A stretch of 64,000 nucleotides of DNA from Skermanella mucosa (GCF_016765655.2 NZ_CP086106.1:669501-733500); one strand, 5' to 3'. Counted from the first letter of the stretch, positions 8,772 to 18,650 are shown. The notes: generated by a model not told the origin, from the letters alone. Program-made: numbers and translations.

Positions 8772-9764
8772 TCATGCGATGCCGTGATAGTCCTTGTACC
8801 ACGCGACGAACCGGGGAATACCCACTTCTATCGGAATGGCGGGTTCGAAACCGAGATCGCGGCGGGTCGCGTCGATGTCGGCATAGGTCGCGGGCACGTC
8901 GCCGGCCTGCATCGGCTCCAGGTTCTTCAGGGCGGTGCGGCCCAGCGCCTGTTCGATCACCTCGATGAAGCGGATCAGGCTCTCCGACTTGTGATTGCCC
9001 AGGTTGTAGAGCATGGAACGTACGCCGCGCGCGTCCGGAGCGGGCGGGCGCCCCAGCGCGGCGACGACGCCGGCCACGATGTCGTCCACATAAGTGAAGT
9101 CGCGCTCCATCCGGCCTTCGTTGAACACCCGGATCGGCCGGCCGGCCATGATCGCGTCGCAGAACAGGTAGGCCGCCATGTCCGGCCGGCCCCAGGGACC
9201 GTAGACCGTGAAGAACCGCAGCCCGGTCGCCGGCAGCTTGTGGATGTGGCTGAAGCTGTAGGCGATCAGCTCGCCCGCACGCTTCGTCGCGGCGTACAGC
9301 GAGACCGGATGGTCCACCGGATCGTCGATCGAGAAGGGCAGCTTGGTGTTTGCGCCGTAGACCGAGGAGGAGCTGGCATAGACGAAATGCTCCAGGGAAT
9401 CCAGGTTCCGGGCCGCCTCCAGCATGACCACCTGGCCGACCACGTTGGCGTCCGCATAGGCGTACGGGTTCTCCAGCGAATATCGTACACCCGCCTGCGC
9501 GGCGAGATGGACGATGCCGGTGACCGGTCCGGACGATCCCGCCCGCTTCAGCGCCGCGCCGACCGCGTCGCGGTCGGCCACGTCGGCCTGGATGAAGGTG
9601 AAGCCGGTCCGGCCCGCCAGCCGCCCGAGCCGCGCGCGCTTGAGGTCCACGCTGTAATAGTCGTTCATGTTGTCGATGCCGACCACCTGATCGCCGCGGG
9701 CCAGCAGCGCCTCGGCGACATGGGAGCCGATGAAGCCGGCGACACCGGTGAGAAAGATCGTCAT
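8772..9764 (-). CDS. UDP-glucuronate 4-epimerase-like NAD-dependent epimerase
   Basis: This 330-residue extended SDR has T-G-V-A-G-F-I-G (residues 6-13), a serine run S-S-S-S-V-Y-G (about 131) and Y157-A-A-T-K161. The order of D-N-M-N-D-Y-Y after the first strand and F-F-T-V-Y-G-P-W-G-R-P-D-M-A is characteristic of UDP-glucuronate 4-epimerases (CapI/LpsL type), which make UDP-galacturonate. An A-G-G-T ribosome site lies close before the ATG at 9764. The gap to the WbpL-like gene is 64 nt, so they may be co-transcribed. Other C4 epimerases of this clade cannot be excluded. Confidence 0.88.
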   Translation of the reverse strand: MTIFLTGVAGFIGSHVAEALLARGDQVVGIDNMNDYYSVDLKRARLGRLAGRTGFTFIQADVADRDAVGAALKRAGSSGPVTGIVHLAAQAGVRYSLENPYAYADANVVGQVVMLEAARNLDSLEHFVYASSSSVYGANTKLPFSIDDPVDHPVSLYAATKRAGELIAYSFSHIHKLPATGLRFFTVYGPWGRPDMAAYLFCDAIMAGRPIRVFNEGRMERDFTYVDDIVAGVVAALGRPPAPDARGVRSMLYNLGNHKSESLIRFIEVIEQALGRTALKNLEPMQAGDVPATYADIDATRRDLGFEPAIPIEVGIPRFVAWYKDYHGIA

Positions 9765-9886
9765 CCAGGACCTCGGTCGAGTTCAGTACGGCCGCTTTAT
9801 GGCCCAGCCCACCCGGCAGTGCCAGCGCAACTCGGTCATAGCCCTTCCGAATCGGGATCGTACGGGTCGAGCTTCCCCGAATCGGT

Positions 9887-11263
9887 TCAGCCGCCGCTGT
9901 CCGCGTCACGCGGCCCGCCGTCGCGCGGCCCCAGGGCGGCCAGCAGGCGGCGCGGCAGCAGGGGCGGCGGGATGCCGACCCGCTGCCAGGCCATGGCCGC
10001 CATGGCGATCTGGCTGCCCAGCAGCGACAGGGTGGTCATGGCGGCGGCCCCCTCGATCCCGAAGGCCGGGATCATGACCAGGTTCAGGGCGATATTGGCC
10101 GCCGCGGCGCAGCCGAGCGCCCGCATCGCCTGCTGCTCGTGCCCCGTCATGGTCAGCATCAGGTGACTCGGGCCGATCACGGTGCGCAGGCAGATGCCGA
10201 TCATCAGGATGCGGGCGGCTCCGGCGCCGTCGACGAATTCGGACCCGAACAGCCCGAGGATCCAGGGAGCCAGGGCGATCAGCGGAATCCCGATGACGAG
10301 CGACCCGGCGAGCGTCATCAGGGTCGTCGTCCGCATGAAGGCGGCCAGTTCGGTCCGCTCTCCCCGGGCATAGTGGGCGGCGAACGTCGGGCCGACGATC
10401 GCGCCGACCGCCAGGTACGGGAAAAGCACCAGTTCCGCCACGTTGCAGGCGACGACATAGACGCCGGCGTCGGCGGCCGTCAACAGCCAGCCGATCATCA
10501 GCACGTCGCTGCGCTGGAGCAGGAGCTGGCTGCCGCCGGTAAGCCCCAGGACGAACGCCGAGCCGATCCAGTCGCGCCGCCGGAAAATCGCGCGGGGCGC
10601 GGGGGCGGGCAGCACCGCGAGGCGCCGGCGCAGATACAGGATCAGGATCAGCGCGCTCGCCCCGCCCAGCGCCACGAACCCCATGACCGCCGGTGGCGTC
10701 AGCGCCAGCGACAGGCCGGTCGCGGCCCCCACCAGGAGCAGCACGACGGCGTCGCGTCCGAGTCGTTCCGGCGCGGTGCCCAGCACCACCTGGCCCTGCC
10801 CGTACAGGACGGCGGCATTGAGCCTCAGCATGGCGAGCAGGGGCAGCACCATGAAGCCGGCCAGGAAGGTGGCGCCGAGCTCGGCCGGGATCCCCGGCTG
10901 CAGGGATATCAGGAACGCGCCGAGCGCCGAGATCGCGATGCTGAGGCCGCCGACCAGGCCGGCGGCATGGCGCAGCACGCCGGCGAGCAGGGCCCATTCC
11001 TGACGGGCCTGGTGTGCCGCGACGCTGCGCATCATCAGCATGTCGTGGCCCATGACGGCCACGTATACCAGGATGTTGATCCAGGCCATGACGTAGGCGA
11101 AATGCCCGTAGCCCTCGTGGCCGAGCAGGCGGGCGAGCACGATCTGGAGCAGCAGGGCCTGGGCCATGCCCGCGACGTTCAGCGCCATGACGCTGCCGCC
11201 GCCCCGGGCCAGCCGCATGAGCGCCGGGTTTCGCGTGATCAGGAGAGGAAGTCGAAATGCCAC
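9887..11263 (-). CDS. Oligosaccharide flippase family protein (Wzx-like)
   Basis: This 458-residue membrane protein has about 12 hydrophobic helices of the MOP/polysaccharide-synthase superfamily. The N terminus G-G-G-S-V-M-A-L-N followed by V-L-A-R-L-L-G-H-E-G-Y-G is typical of Wzx flippases, which move Und-PP-linked sugar units across the inner membrane. The start is a GTG at 11263 with no clear ribosome site, so it is uncertain. It is the first gene of the minus-strand block and divergent from asnB. A flippase in the same locus as an ABC exporter suggests two glycans, or hybrid use of shared initiation enzymes. Confidence 0.85.
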   Translation of the reverse strand: MAFRLPLLITRNPALMRLARGGGSVMALNVAGMAQALLLQIVLARLLGHEGYGHFAYVMAWINILVYVAVMGHDMLMMRSVAAHQARQEWALLAGVLRHAAGLVGGLSIAISALGAFLISLQPGIPAELGATFLAGFMVLPLLAMLRLNAAVLYGQGQVVLGTAPERLGRDAVVLLLVGAATGLSLALTPPAVMGFVALGGASALILILYLRRRLAVLPAPAPRAIFRRRDWIGSAFVLGLTGGSQLLLQRSDVLMIGWLLTAADAGVYVVACNVAELVLFPYLAVGAIVGPTFAAHYARGERTELAAFMRTTTLMTLAGSLVIGIPLIALAPWILGLFGSEFVDGAGAARILMIGICLRTVIGPSHLMLTMTGHEQQAMRALGCAAAANIALNLVMIPAFGIEGAAAMTTLSLLGSQIAMAAMAWQRVGIPPPLLPRRLLAALGPRDGGPRDADSGG

Positions 11264-11507
11264 CGCGATAACCGAAACCTGCGAAGACCGGGACGCGCGC
11301 CGCTGCCGGAAGCTTATGCGGCGGAGAATGCTGTCGCGCGAAGGAGGAAGTCAATGCGGCTGGGCACCTTTTCGATCGTCACCCATAAGGTGGCCCCGCT
11401 TACCGATGATTGCGCTTGCCCGGAGCGGGCGCGGGCTTCTATTCGAAGACTTCGGTTCTTCTTGAACCATCGTCGTCACGGACAGTCAGGCGGGGAGATC
11501 GGTTCCG

Positions 11508-13517
11508 TTGTGTGGCATCTGCGGTTTCGTCGAACCTTCCGGCCGCCGGGCGCCGGCACCCCTGGTGCGCGCCATGGCGGACGCCCTGGCCCACCGCGGT
11601 CCGGACGGCGACGGGGTGTGGACCGACGAGGCGGCGGGCGTCGCGTTCGGCCACCGGCGGCTCGCGATCGTCGACCTGTCGCCCCTGGGGCGCCAGCCGA
11701 TGGAGTCGGCCGACGGCCGGCTGGTGCTGACCTTCAACGGCGAAATCTACAACTACCGCGACCTGCGCGCCGAGCTCGAGGCCGGCGGGATCCGCCTGCG
11801 CGGCCAGTCCGACACCGAGGTGCTGGTCGAGGCCTGCGCCGCCTGGGGCGTCGGGCGGACGGTGCGCCGGCTGATCGGCATCTTCGCCTTCGCCCTGTGG
11901 GACAAGGCCGCCCGGCGCCTGACGCTGGTCCGCGACCAGCTCGGCGTCAAGCCGCTCTACTGGGGCCGGGTCGGGGCAGGGGGCGGTGCCGGGATAGGGG
12001 CCGGCGTGATGTTCGCGTCCGAGCTGAAGGCGCTGCGGGTGCATCCCGGCTGGTCGCCCGGACTGGACCGCGGCGCGCTGGCCTCCTACCTGCGCTTCAA
12101 CTACGTCCCCGCGCCGCACACGATCTATCGCGGCGTGGCCAAGCTTCCCGCCGGCTCGATGCTGACCTGGGAACCGGGGGCCGAGCCCCGGACCGAATGT
12201 TACTGGGACATGCGGGCGGTGGCGCGGGTTCCGCCGCGCGAGCGCGACCCGGTCTCGGCGGTCGGCGAGCTGGAGGCGCTGCTGGGCGATGCCGTCGGCC
12301 GGCAGATGGTCGCGGACGTGCCGCTCGGCGCCTTCCTGTCCGGCGGGATCGACAGTTCGACCGTGGCGGCGCTGATGCAGGCCCGAAGCGGCCGGCCGGT
12401 GCGGACCTTCTCCATCGGGTTCGACGTGGCCGGCTATGACGAGGCGGTCCACGCGAAGGTGGTCGCCGGGCACCTGGGCACCGACCACACCGAGCTCTAT
12501 GTCGGCCGCGACCACGCGCGCGACGTGATCCCCCGGCTGCCGGACCTGTTCGACGAGCCTTTCGCGGACAGTTCCCAGATTCCCACATACCTGGTCTCGG
12601 AAATGACCCGCCGCCACGTCACCGTGGCGCTGTCGGGCGATGGCGGCGACGAGCTGTTCGCGGGCTATCACCGCTATTTCTGGGCGGACGCGGCGCGCCG
12701 GCGGCTGGGCCGCATTCCCCGGAGCCTGCGCGGGTTCGCGGCGGCGGCGCTCTCGGGTCCGTCCGAAGGTGCCTGGGACCGCGGGTTCGGCCTGCTCCCC
12801 CGCGGGGTCCGTCCGGACCGCGCGGGCGACCGCATGCACAAGCTGGCGGCGCTGCTGGCGGCGTCGGGACCGGACGAGGTCTATCGCGGCCTGCTGTCCC
12901 ACTGGGACCCCGCGGAGATCGTCAGGGGTGCGGACGAGCCGCGCGGCATCCTGTGGGACGGTTCGGTCGCCGGCGAGATCCCCGACTTTCTCCGGCGCAT
13001 GCAGTTCCTGGACACGGTGACCTATCTTCCGGACGACATCCTGGCGAAGGTGGACCGGGCGAGCATGGCGGTCGGGCTGGAGGCGCGGGTGCCGCTGCTC
13101 GACCACCGCGTGGTCGAGTTCGCCGCCGGCCTGCCGACCTCGCTCAAGGTGCGCGGCGGGCAGGGCAAATGGCTGCTCCGCCAGGTGCTCTACCGCCATG
13201 TTCCCCGTGACCTTGTCGAGCGGCCGAAGATGGGCTTCAGCGTGCCGCTCGACGGCTGGTTGCGCGGCCCCTTGCGCGACTGGGCCGAGGACCTGCTGGA
13301 CGAGCGGCGGCTGGAGGAGGAGGGCGTGCTCGATCCCGGGCCGGTCCGCCGCCGCTGGGCGGAGCATCTGTCGGGCACGCGGGACCATCATGACAGGCTG
13401 TGGGGCGTTCTCATGTTCCAGGCGTGGCGGCGGCGGTGGCTCGACCCGGGCTCCAACCGGACCGGGGAGGGCGATCCGGAGATCCGGCCGCGCCCGGCGG
13501 CAGCGGCAGCCTGGTGA
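11508..13517 (+). CDS. asnB: Asparagine synthase (glutamine-hydrolysing)
   Basis: This 669-residue class II amidotransferase begins at a TTG (11508) so that Cys2 (C-G-I-C-G-F) becomes the N-terminal glutaminase nucleophile; GGGGAG lies about 10 nt upstream. The glutaminase half contains H-R-G-P-D-G and F-N-G-E-I-Y-N-Y. The synthetase half has the PP-loop S278-G-G-I-D-S-S and S-G-D-G-G-D-E-L-F-A-G-Y. The protein hydrolyses glutamine and amidates aspartate, or an acidic sugar or peptide acceptor. AsnB-like genes in polysaccharide loci (WbpS type) often act on uronic acids or have no proven sugar role. Here it heads the plus-strand block, with no partner overlap. Confidence 0.93.
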   Translation: MCGICGFVEPSGRRAPAPLVRAMADALAHRGPDGDGVWTDEAAGVAFGHRRLAIVDLSPLGRQPMESADGRLVLTFNGEIYNYRDLRAELEAGGIRLRGQSDTEVLVEACAAWGVGRTVRRLIGIFAFALWDKAARRLTLVRDQLGVKPLYWGRVGAGGGAGIGAGVMFASELKALRVHPGWSPGLDRGALASYLRFNYVPAPHTIYRGVAKLPAGSMLTWEPGAEPRTECYWDMRAVARVPPRERDPVSAVGELEALLGDAVGRQMVADVPLGAFLSGGIDSSTVAALMQARSGRPVRTFSIGFDVAGYDEAVHAKVVAGHLGTDHTELYVGRDHARDVIPRLPDLFDEPFADSSQIPTYLVSEMTRRHVTVALSGDGGDELFAGYHRYFWADAARRRLGRIPRSLRGFAAAALSGPSEGAWDRGFGLLPRGVRPDRAGDRMHKLAALLAASGPDEVYRGLLSHWDPAEIVRGADEPRGILWDGSVAGEIPDFLRRMQFLDTVTYLPDDILAKVDRASMAVGLEARVPLLDHRVVEFAAGLPTSLKVRGGQGKWLLRQVLYRHVPRDLVERPKMGFSVPLDGWLRGPLRDWAEDLLDERRLEEEGVLDPGPVRRRWAEHLSGTRDHHDRLWGVLMFQAWRRRWLDPGSNRTGEGDPEIRPRPAAAAAW

Positions 13518-13834
13518 TGGCTCATTGGGGAAACAGGAGTAGATGATTGGAAATATTCAACCGAGAACCCCTAGCCCCAATGGACTGCTGCACTTGATTT
13601 TCCGGTCTAGCCGAAAAGGCATATTTCCTTTGTTTTTGCCATCCTGATCGCTCAGGGAACTTAGATTAAGCCCCTTTGATAATTGACGGGGTTGGGTACG
13701 CTCATTAGCTATGGCATTGATGCCAACTGCTCGGGTGTTTTGTTTGCGAAACAGGCCTGCTCCGGAGTGGCAGGCAACCAGCAGGTCTGACGTGCGTGGC
13801 CAGCCCGTAAGCGACGAGAAGAGGGCCTGATTGA
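13518..13834. other. AT-rich intergenic region before the ABC-polysaccharide block
   Basis: This 317-nt gap is clearly richer in A/T than its surroundings, with runs such as TTTCCTTTGTTTTTGCC. It contains a small inverted repeat, GGCAT-TG-ATGCC, near 13712-13723. It probably carries the promoter for the glycosyltransferase genes downstream. No confident -35/-10 pair and no coding frame were seen. Confidence 0.4.
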
Positions 13835-15070
13835 GTGGTCGGCACTGACAAGCGAAACATGCCCGACGGCCGGAAGCGGAACATTCTGCTTTGGTATTGG
13901 GGCAGGCGAGGCGGTGGAGCCCATTATTGCTTGGAAGTTGCCCGTGAACTGTCCCGGCGAGACGAGTTCAACCTGCACCTGTCGGTATCGCGCAATTGCG
14001 ATCTCTACGGCGAGATCAAGGCGCTGGGGCTTCCGGGGTTCGACGTGGACACCTATTGCGATGTCGGATCCGCGGTCGTGGCCCTGTCGCGCCTGCCGCA
14101 GGTCAGGCGGCGATTCAGGGAATACCTGGAAAAGCACGAGATCGACGTCGTCCTGTGCACCATGCAGCACCTATGGAACCCCTTCATGCTGCCGGCGATC
14201 CGCCGGGTCGGCGCGCGGTACGTGGTGACCATCCACGACGCGACACTCCATCCGGGCGAGCGGTTCCTGCCGTACCAGTGGTGGCTGGACTGGGAGATCC
14301 GCCAGGCCGACGGGTACGTGGTGCTGAGCGACCATGTCGGCGGAGTCCTGCGCACCCGCCACCGCACCGCGGCCGACCGGATCGCCGTGGCCCCCTGCGG
14401 CCCGTTCAACCAGTTCATCGACGCCGGACGGGCCTGCCGGCCGGCGGCCGAGATACGGGCGCCCCGGCGGCTGCTCTTCTTCGGCCGGATCATCGCCTAC
14501 AAGGGCCTCGACCTCCTGCTCGACGCCTACGGCCGGCTGAAGGCCGCCCATCCCGACCTCAGCCTGGCCATCTACGGCGACGGCGACCTGTCGCCGTACC
14601 GGGCGGCCCTGGAAGGGCTGGCGGACGTGACCGTGGAGAACCGCTACATCGGGGAGGAGGAGCTTCCGGCCATCCTGGAAGAGGCCGACCTCGTCGTCCT
14701 GCCTTACCGGGAGGCCAGCCAGTCCGGGGTCCTGGTCCTGGCCGAGGCCGCCGGCCTTCCGGTGGTCGGCACGCCGGCCGGCGCGCTGGTCGAGCAGATC
14801 GTCCCCGGCGTCAACGGCCTGATCGCCGCCGGCATCAGCGGCGAGGCGCTGGCGGCGTCGATCGGCCGTCTGCTCGACGATCCCGCCCTCTACCATCGCT
14901 GCATCCAGGGCATCGCCCGGAACGCCGAGTACCGCTGGTCGGAGGCCGGAGACCGCATTTCCCGCTTCCTGCTGGACCCGGGCTCGTCGGCCCCGCCGGC
15001 ACCCCGTTACAGCGCCGCTCCCGGCCCCGGGACGGAGCACCGCCTGCCGCTCCGCCGGCAGGCGCGCTGA
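13835..15070 (+). CDS. Glycosyltransferase family 4
   Basis: This 411-residue GT-B enzyme starts at a GTG preceded by AAGAGGG. The N-terminal acceptor domain opens with a short Rossmann strand and W-G-R-R-G-G-G-A. The C-terminal domain shows L-F-F-G-R-I-I-A-Y-K-G-L, then P-Y-R-E-A-S-Q-S-G-V-L-V-L-A-E-A-A-G, the donor-binding E-x7-E region of GT4. It transfers a sugar, probably from a GDP- or UDP-donor, in the cytoplasm. In this cluster it could add an adaptor sugar or rhamnose residues. A Pro/Arg-rich tail of about 35 residues has no family match. An ATG at 13859 is a possible alternative start. Confidence 0.86.
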   Translation: MVGTDKRNMPDGRKRNILLWYWGRRGGGAHYCLEVARELSRRDEFNLHLSVSRNCDLYGEIKALGLPGFDVDTYCDVGSAVVALSRLPQVRRRFREYLEKHEIDVVLCTMQHLWNPFMLPAIRRVGARYVVTIHDATLHPGERFLPYQWWLDWEIRQADGYVVLSDHVGGVLRTRHRTAADRIAVAPCGPFNQFIDAGRACRPAAEIRAPRRLLFFGRIIAYKGLDLLLDAYGRLKAAHPDLSLAIYGDGDLSPYRAALEGLADVTVENRYIGEEELPAILEEADLVVLPYREASQSGVLVLAEAAGLPVVGTPAGALVEQIVPGVNGLIAAGISGEALAASIGRLLDDPALYHRCIQGIARNAEYRWSEAGDRISRFLLDPGSSAPPAPRYSAAPGPGTEHRLPLRRQAR

Positions 15071-15093
15071 CGGACGGGGACGGCATCGCCGTG

Positions 15094-16317
15094 ATGACGG
15101 TATCCCCCCGGAAGACCGCCCGCTCGCTGTGGCGCAGCATGCCGCCGGGACTGCGACGGTCGCTGCTGTTCGGCACCACCCGGCTGGCCGCTCCCGCCGC
15201 ACGGCTGCCCGGCCCGCCGCCGGCCGAGCCGGTGGTCGTCGTGGGACCCATCTCCAGCGCCACCGGACTGGGCGAGGGGGCGCGGCTCTGCATGCGCGCG
15301 CTCCGCGCCCAGGGATTGGACGTCCGGGGCTTCGACGTCAGCCAGGTCATGCTCGGCGGCGATCCGGCGGAGCCGATCGACCCCGGGGCCGCGGTCGGAC
15401 CGGGGCCGGGCACCGTGATCCTGCACGTCAACGCGCCGCTGGCGCCGCTGGCCCTGCTGATGCTGGGAAGGGCGGCGGTCAAGGCCAAGCGGATCATCGG
15501 CTACTTCGCCTGGGAACTGCCCGACCTGCCGGCCGACTGGATCGCCGCCCTGCCCCATGTCCACGAGATCTGGGTTCCCAGCCGGTTCACCGCCGACGCG
15601 TTCCGGCGGCACACCGACCGGCCGGTGCGGATCGTAGCCCATCCGGTCGCGACGCCGGGCCGCACGCGGCCGGCCGGCGAGCAGGCCGGCGCGCCCTTCA
15701 CGGTGCTCACCCCGTTCAACATGGCGTCCGGCTTCACCCGGAAGAACCCGGTGGCGGCGGTCCAGGCGTTCAAGCTGGCCTTCGGGCCGGCCGACGAGGC
15801 GCGGCTGATCCTGAAGACGCACCATGTCCCGTCATATCCGGCGGGCCGGGACCGGCTGGCCGAGGCGATCGACGGCGATCCGCGCATCAGCATCCTCGAC
15901 GGCACGATGGACCGGAAGGAGCTGGACGCGCTGATCGCCGGCAGCGATGCCGTCATGCTGCTGCACCGGTCCGAAGGGTTCGGCCTGCCGCTTGCGGAGG
16001 CGATGGGGCATGGCGTGCCGGTCGTCGCCACGAACTGGTCGGGCAATACGGACTTCATGGATTTCGGCAACTCCTGCCCGGTCTCCTACTGCCTGGTGCC
16101 CGCCCTCGACCCCCAGGGAAGCTACCACTACGCCGACCAGGTCTGGGCCGAGCCCTCGGTGGATAACGCCGCCCGGCAACTGGGCCTGCTGGCGGAAAGC
16201 CCTGACGCCCGCGCCCGCATGGGAGAGGCCGCCACCGCGACGATCCGCCGGCGCTGTTCGGCCGAGGCCTATGCCCAGACCCTGGGCGCTCTGCTGTTGA
16301 CCGGCGCAGATGTCTAG
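15094..16317 (+). CDS. Glycosyltransferase family 4 (second)
   Basis: This 407-residue GT-B protein has an N-terminal P-I-S-S-A-T-G-L-G-E-G-A-R motif, found in transferases acting on lipid-linked or nascent glycans. Its C-terminal donor domain contains H-R-S-E-G-F-G-L-P-L-A-E-A-M-G, with the two glutamates of the GT4 E-x7-E signature. N-M-A-S-G-F-T-R-K-N-P before the donor half corresponds to the S-x-x-R-K-N loop. The start is GTG-ATG at 15091/15094. It follows the previous transferase after 23 nt and is probably in the same operon. The acceptor is unknown; by context it joins the D-rhamnan-type assembly enzymes. Confidence 0.86.
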   Translation: MTVSPRKTARSLWRSMPPGLRRSLLFGTTRLAAPAARLPGPPPAEPVVVVGPISSATGLGEGARLCMRALRAQGLDVRGFDVSQVMLGGDPAEPIDPGAAVGPGPGTVILHVNAPLAPLALLMLGRAAVKAKRIIGYFAWELPDLPADWIAALPHVHEIWVPSRFTADAFRRHTDRPVRIVAHPVATPGRTRPAGEQAGAPFTVLTPFNMASGFTRKNPVAAVQAFKLAFGPADEARLILKTHHVPSYPAGRDRLAEAIDGDPRISILDGTMDRKELDALIAGSDAVMLLHRSEGFGLPLAEAMGHGVPVVATNWSGNTDFMDFGNSCPVSYCLVPALDPQGSYHYADQVWAEPSVDNAARQLGLLAESPDARARMGEAATATIRRRCSAEAYAQTLGALLLTGADV

Positions 16318-16344
16318 GTGCGGCTCCCCTATGGGGCAGTACGC

Positions 16345-16373
16345 TTGACAACAGCAAAGCGTTCCGCTCCTAT
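16345..16373 (+). promoter_or_regulatory. Possible promoter upstream of wzm
   Basis: TTGACA at 16345-16350 is a perfect -35 hexamer. A 17-nt spacing puts a poor -10 (TCCTAT) at 16368. It lies in a 225-nt A/T-rich gap that separates the two transferase genes from the ABC-exporter genes, so a separate promoter here is plausible but unproven. Confidence 0.3.
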
Positions 16374-16542
16374 TCGCGGCATGAAATACAGTAAATATTA
16401 GCTGATATGTTGTTAAACATGCTTAAGTGGAAACCTAAAGAGAGATTTCGAGTGCCAGGCAGTCTGCCGGGACGTGTGAGGCTGGATTCATGATGGACCT
16501 GCCATTTGGCGGAAGCGGGCTGACTACAATGCGGACTCTCTC

Positions 16543-17358
16543 ATGAATGCGGTGATCACGAAAATTCCCTTTGCTGAGCCGCTGTGGCGCTACCGGGCTT
16601 TCATCTGGAGCGCCGCCACCCGTGAGATGCGCCTGCAGTCGATGAATTCCGTGCTCGGCTGGCTGTGGCCGGTGCTGAACGCCGCGGCCCTCATCCTGCT
16701 GTACATGACGCTGTTCGTGGAGGTGCTGAAAAGCAGGCTGCCGGGTTCCGACGACAGCATGTCCTATGCGATCTACCTGTGCGTCGGCATCATCACCTGG
16801 ACCTATTTCTCCAACACCATCCTGCGCTCGCTGAACATCTTCGGCGAGAACGCCATGCTGCTGAAGAAGGCGGGGTTTCCGAAGATCACGCTGCCGATCA
16901 TCGTGATCGTGTCCCAGGGCGTCCATTTCGCGATCATGCTGGGGGTCTTCGCCGTCCTGCTGATCGTCACCGGGCGGATCCCCGGATGGGCCCTGCTGGG
17001 CATGGTCCCGCTGCTGGTCCTGCAGCAGACCATCGCGATCTCGCTTGGCATGCTGCTCGGCACGCTCAACGTCTTCTTCCGGGACGTCGGGCAGGCGATC
17101 GGGATCGTGCTGACCTTCTGGTTCTGGCTGACACCCATCGTCTACCCGCTGTCGATCCTGCCGCCGGCGGTCGCCTCGTTCGTCACCAACTGGAACCCGA
17201 TGACCCGGATCATCACCGGATACCACGACATCGCGCTCAACAACGCCATGCCGGACCCGGCCGCCTATGTCGGCCACGCGGTGCTGGCGATGTTGCTGTT
17301 CGCGCTGGCCTATTTCTGCTTCAAGCGTCTGTACAGCGCGGTCCAGGACTATCTCTGA
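16543..17358 (+). CDS. wzm: ABC-2 polysaccharide exporter permease (Wzm type)
   Basis: This 271-residue inner-membrane permease has six hydrophobic segments and the ABC-2 layout of polysaccharide exporters (Wzm, KpsM, TagG). It shows A-T-R-E-M-R-L-Q-S at the amphipathic interface helix, N-V-F-F-R-D-V-G-Q before the fifth helix, and W-L-T-P-I-V-Y-P. It forms the membrane pore for a completed, Und-PP-linked glycan. Its stop overlaps the ATG of the ATPase gene (TGATG), so the two products are translationally coupled. Confidence 0.92.
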   Translation: MNAVITKIPFAEPLWRYRAFIWSAATREMRLQSMNSVLGWLWPVLNAAALILLYMTLFVEVLKSRLPGSDDSMSYAIYLCVGIITWTYFSNTILRSLNIFGENAMLLKKAGFPKITLPIIVIVSQGVHFAIMLGVFAVLLIVTGRIPGWALLGMVPLLVLQQTIAISLGMLLGTLNVFFRDVGQAIGIVLTFWFWLTPIVYPLSILPPAVASFVTNWNPMTRIITGYHDIALNNAMPDPAAYVGHAVLAMLLFALAYFCFKRLYSAVQDYL

Positions 17359-18650
17359 TGCCCCTGATCAGCATCCGGAACATCACCAAGAAGTATCATA
17401 CCTTCGCCAGCGACTGGGACCGCTTCGTCGAGGCGATCACCAACGGCAAGGTCCGGCGCCGCCACGAGCACTGGATCCTGAAGGGGGTCTCGCTGGAGGC
17501 GGAGCCGGGCGAGTCGATCGGCATCATCGGCTACAACGGCGCCGGCAAGAGCACCCTTCTGAAGATCGTGCTGGGCGTCTCGACGCCCGACAGCGGCACC
17601 GTCGCGATCAACGGCCGGGTCGCCGGGCTGCTGGAGCTGGGCGTGGGCTTCCATCCCGAATTCACCGGCCGGGAGAACGCGACGATCAGCTGCCAGCTCC
17701 TCGGCCTCGACCCGGCGGAGATCCCGCCGCTGGTCGAGGAGATCAAGCGTTTCTCGGAGCTGGAGGACTATTTCGACGAGCCGATGCGGACATATTCCAC
17801 CGGCATGCAGATGCGCCTCGCCTTCAGCGCGTCCACCGCGGTCCGCCCGGAGATCCTGGTGGTCGACGAGGCGCTGGCGGTCGGCGACGCCTATTTCCAG
17901 CACAAGTCGATGGCCCGCATCCGGCGATTCCGCGAGGCCGGGACGACCCTGTTCCTCGTCTCCCACGATCCCACCGCGATCAAGAACCTGTGCGACCGGG
18001 CGCTCATCCTCGAGGAGGGCGTGGTGATCCGCGACGGCCGGCCGGACGAGGTCCTGGACTACTACCAGGCCATGGTCAACCGGCGGAAGAAGGACGAGGA
18101 GATCCGCCAGTTCAGCAACGACGGCGTCGTCGTCACCCGCAGCGGCGACGCCCGGATGGAGATCTCCGCCATCCAGGTCCTCGACATGGATGGCAATCCC
18201 GGCCGGGTGTTCAGGACGGGGGAGACGGCCCGCATCCGGCAGACCATCACCTGCAACGATCCCGGCGTCCGGCCCAATGTCGGCATCATGATCCGCGACC
18301 GGCTGGGCAACCACATCTACGGCACCAACACTCACCTGAAGAAGGTCGCGATCGACGACCGCTTCGAGGCCGGGACCCGGTTCCACGTGGATTTCGACGT
18401 CGAGCTCCGGCTGGGCGCCGGGTCGTACAACGTGTCCGTCGCCGTGGTCGACGACGCGCTGCACAGCAGCCATCTCGACTGGATCGACCAGGCCGTCGTC
18501 TTCCAGGTCATGCCCGACGGCGTGCCCGACTTCGCCGGGCTGACGCCGCTGCCGGCCCGCCTTTCCTACGGCCTGGGGCCCGGGATCGAAGCCGGGCAGG
18601 GGGCCGCGGACCAGCGGCTCGGTGCCGACCGGGTGGAGGCGGGAGACTGA
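17358..18650 (+). CDS. wzt: ABC polysaccharide exporter ATPase with C-terminal Wzt-type binding domain
   Basis: This 430-residue ATPase drives export through the adjacent permease. Walker A is G58-Y-N-G-A-G-K-S-T66, the signature is Y-S-T-G-M-Q-M-R-L, Walker B is I-L-V-V-D-E-A, and the switch histidine is in V-S-H-D-P. An N-terminal insert before Walker A (residues 17-40) is usual for polysaccharide exporters. Residues about 285-400 add a beta-sandwich Wzt_C domain, which in E. coli O8/O9a Wzt recognises the terminal modification of the O-antigen. Its presence predicts that the exported chain carries a cap, and a methyltransferase gene follows after 104 nt. The last 30 residues are low-complexity. 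Confidence 0.93.
   Translation: MPLISIRNITKKYHTFASDWDRFVEAITNGKVRRRHEHWILKGVSLEAEPGESIGIIGYNGAGKSTLLKIVLGVSTPDSGTVAINGRVAGLLELGVGFHPEFTGRENATISCQLLGLDPAEIPPLVEEIKRFSELEDYFDEPMRTYSTGMQMRLAFSASTAVRPEILVVDEALAVGDAYFQHKSMARIRRFREAGTTLFLVSHDPTAIKNLCDRALILEEGVVIRDGRPDEVLDYYQAMVNRRKKDEEIRQFSNDGVVVTRSGDARMEISAIQVLDMDGNPGRVFRTGETARIRQTITCNDPGVRPNVGIMIRDRLGNHIYGTNTHLKKVAIDDRFEAGTRFHVDFDVELRLGAGSYNVSVAVVDDALHSSHLDWIDQAVVFQVMPDGVPDFAGLTPLPARLSYGLGPGIEAGQGAADQRLGADRVEAGD

Noticed and set aside
10139-12439. Open frame of 766 codons crossing the flippase and asnB
   Set aside because: It spans two real divergent genes and the promoter gap between them; no family motif.
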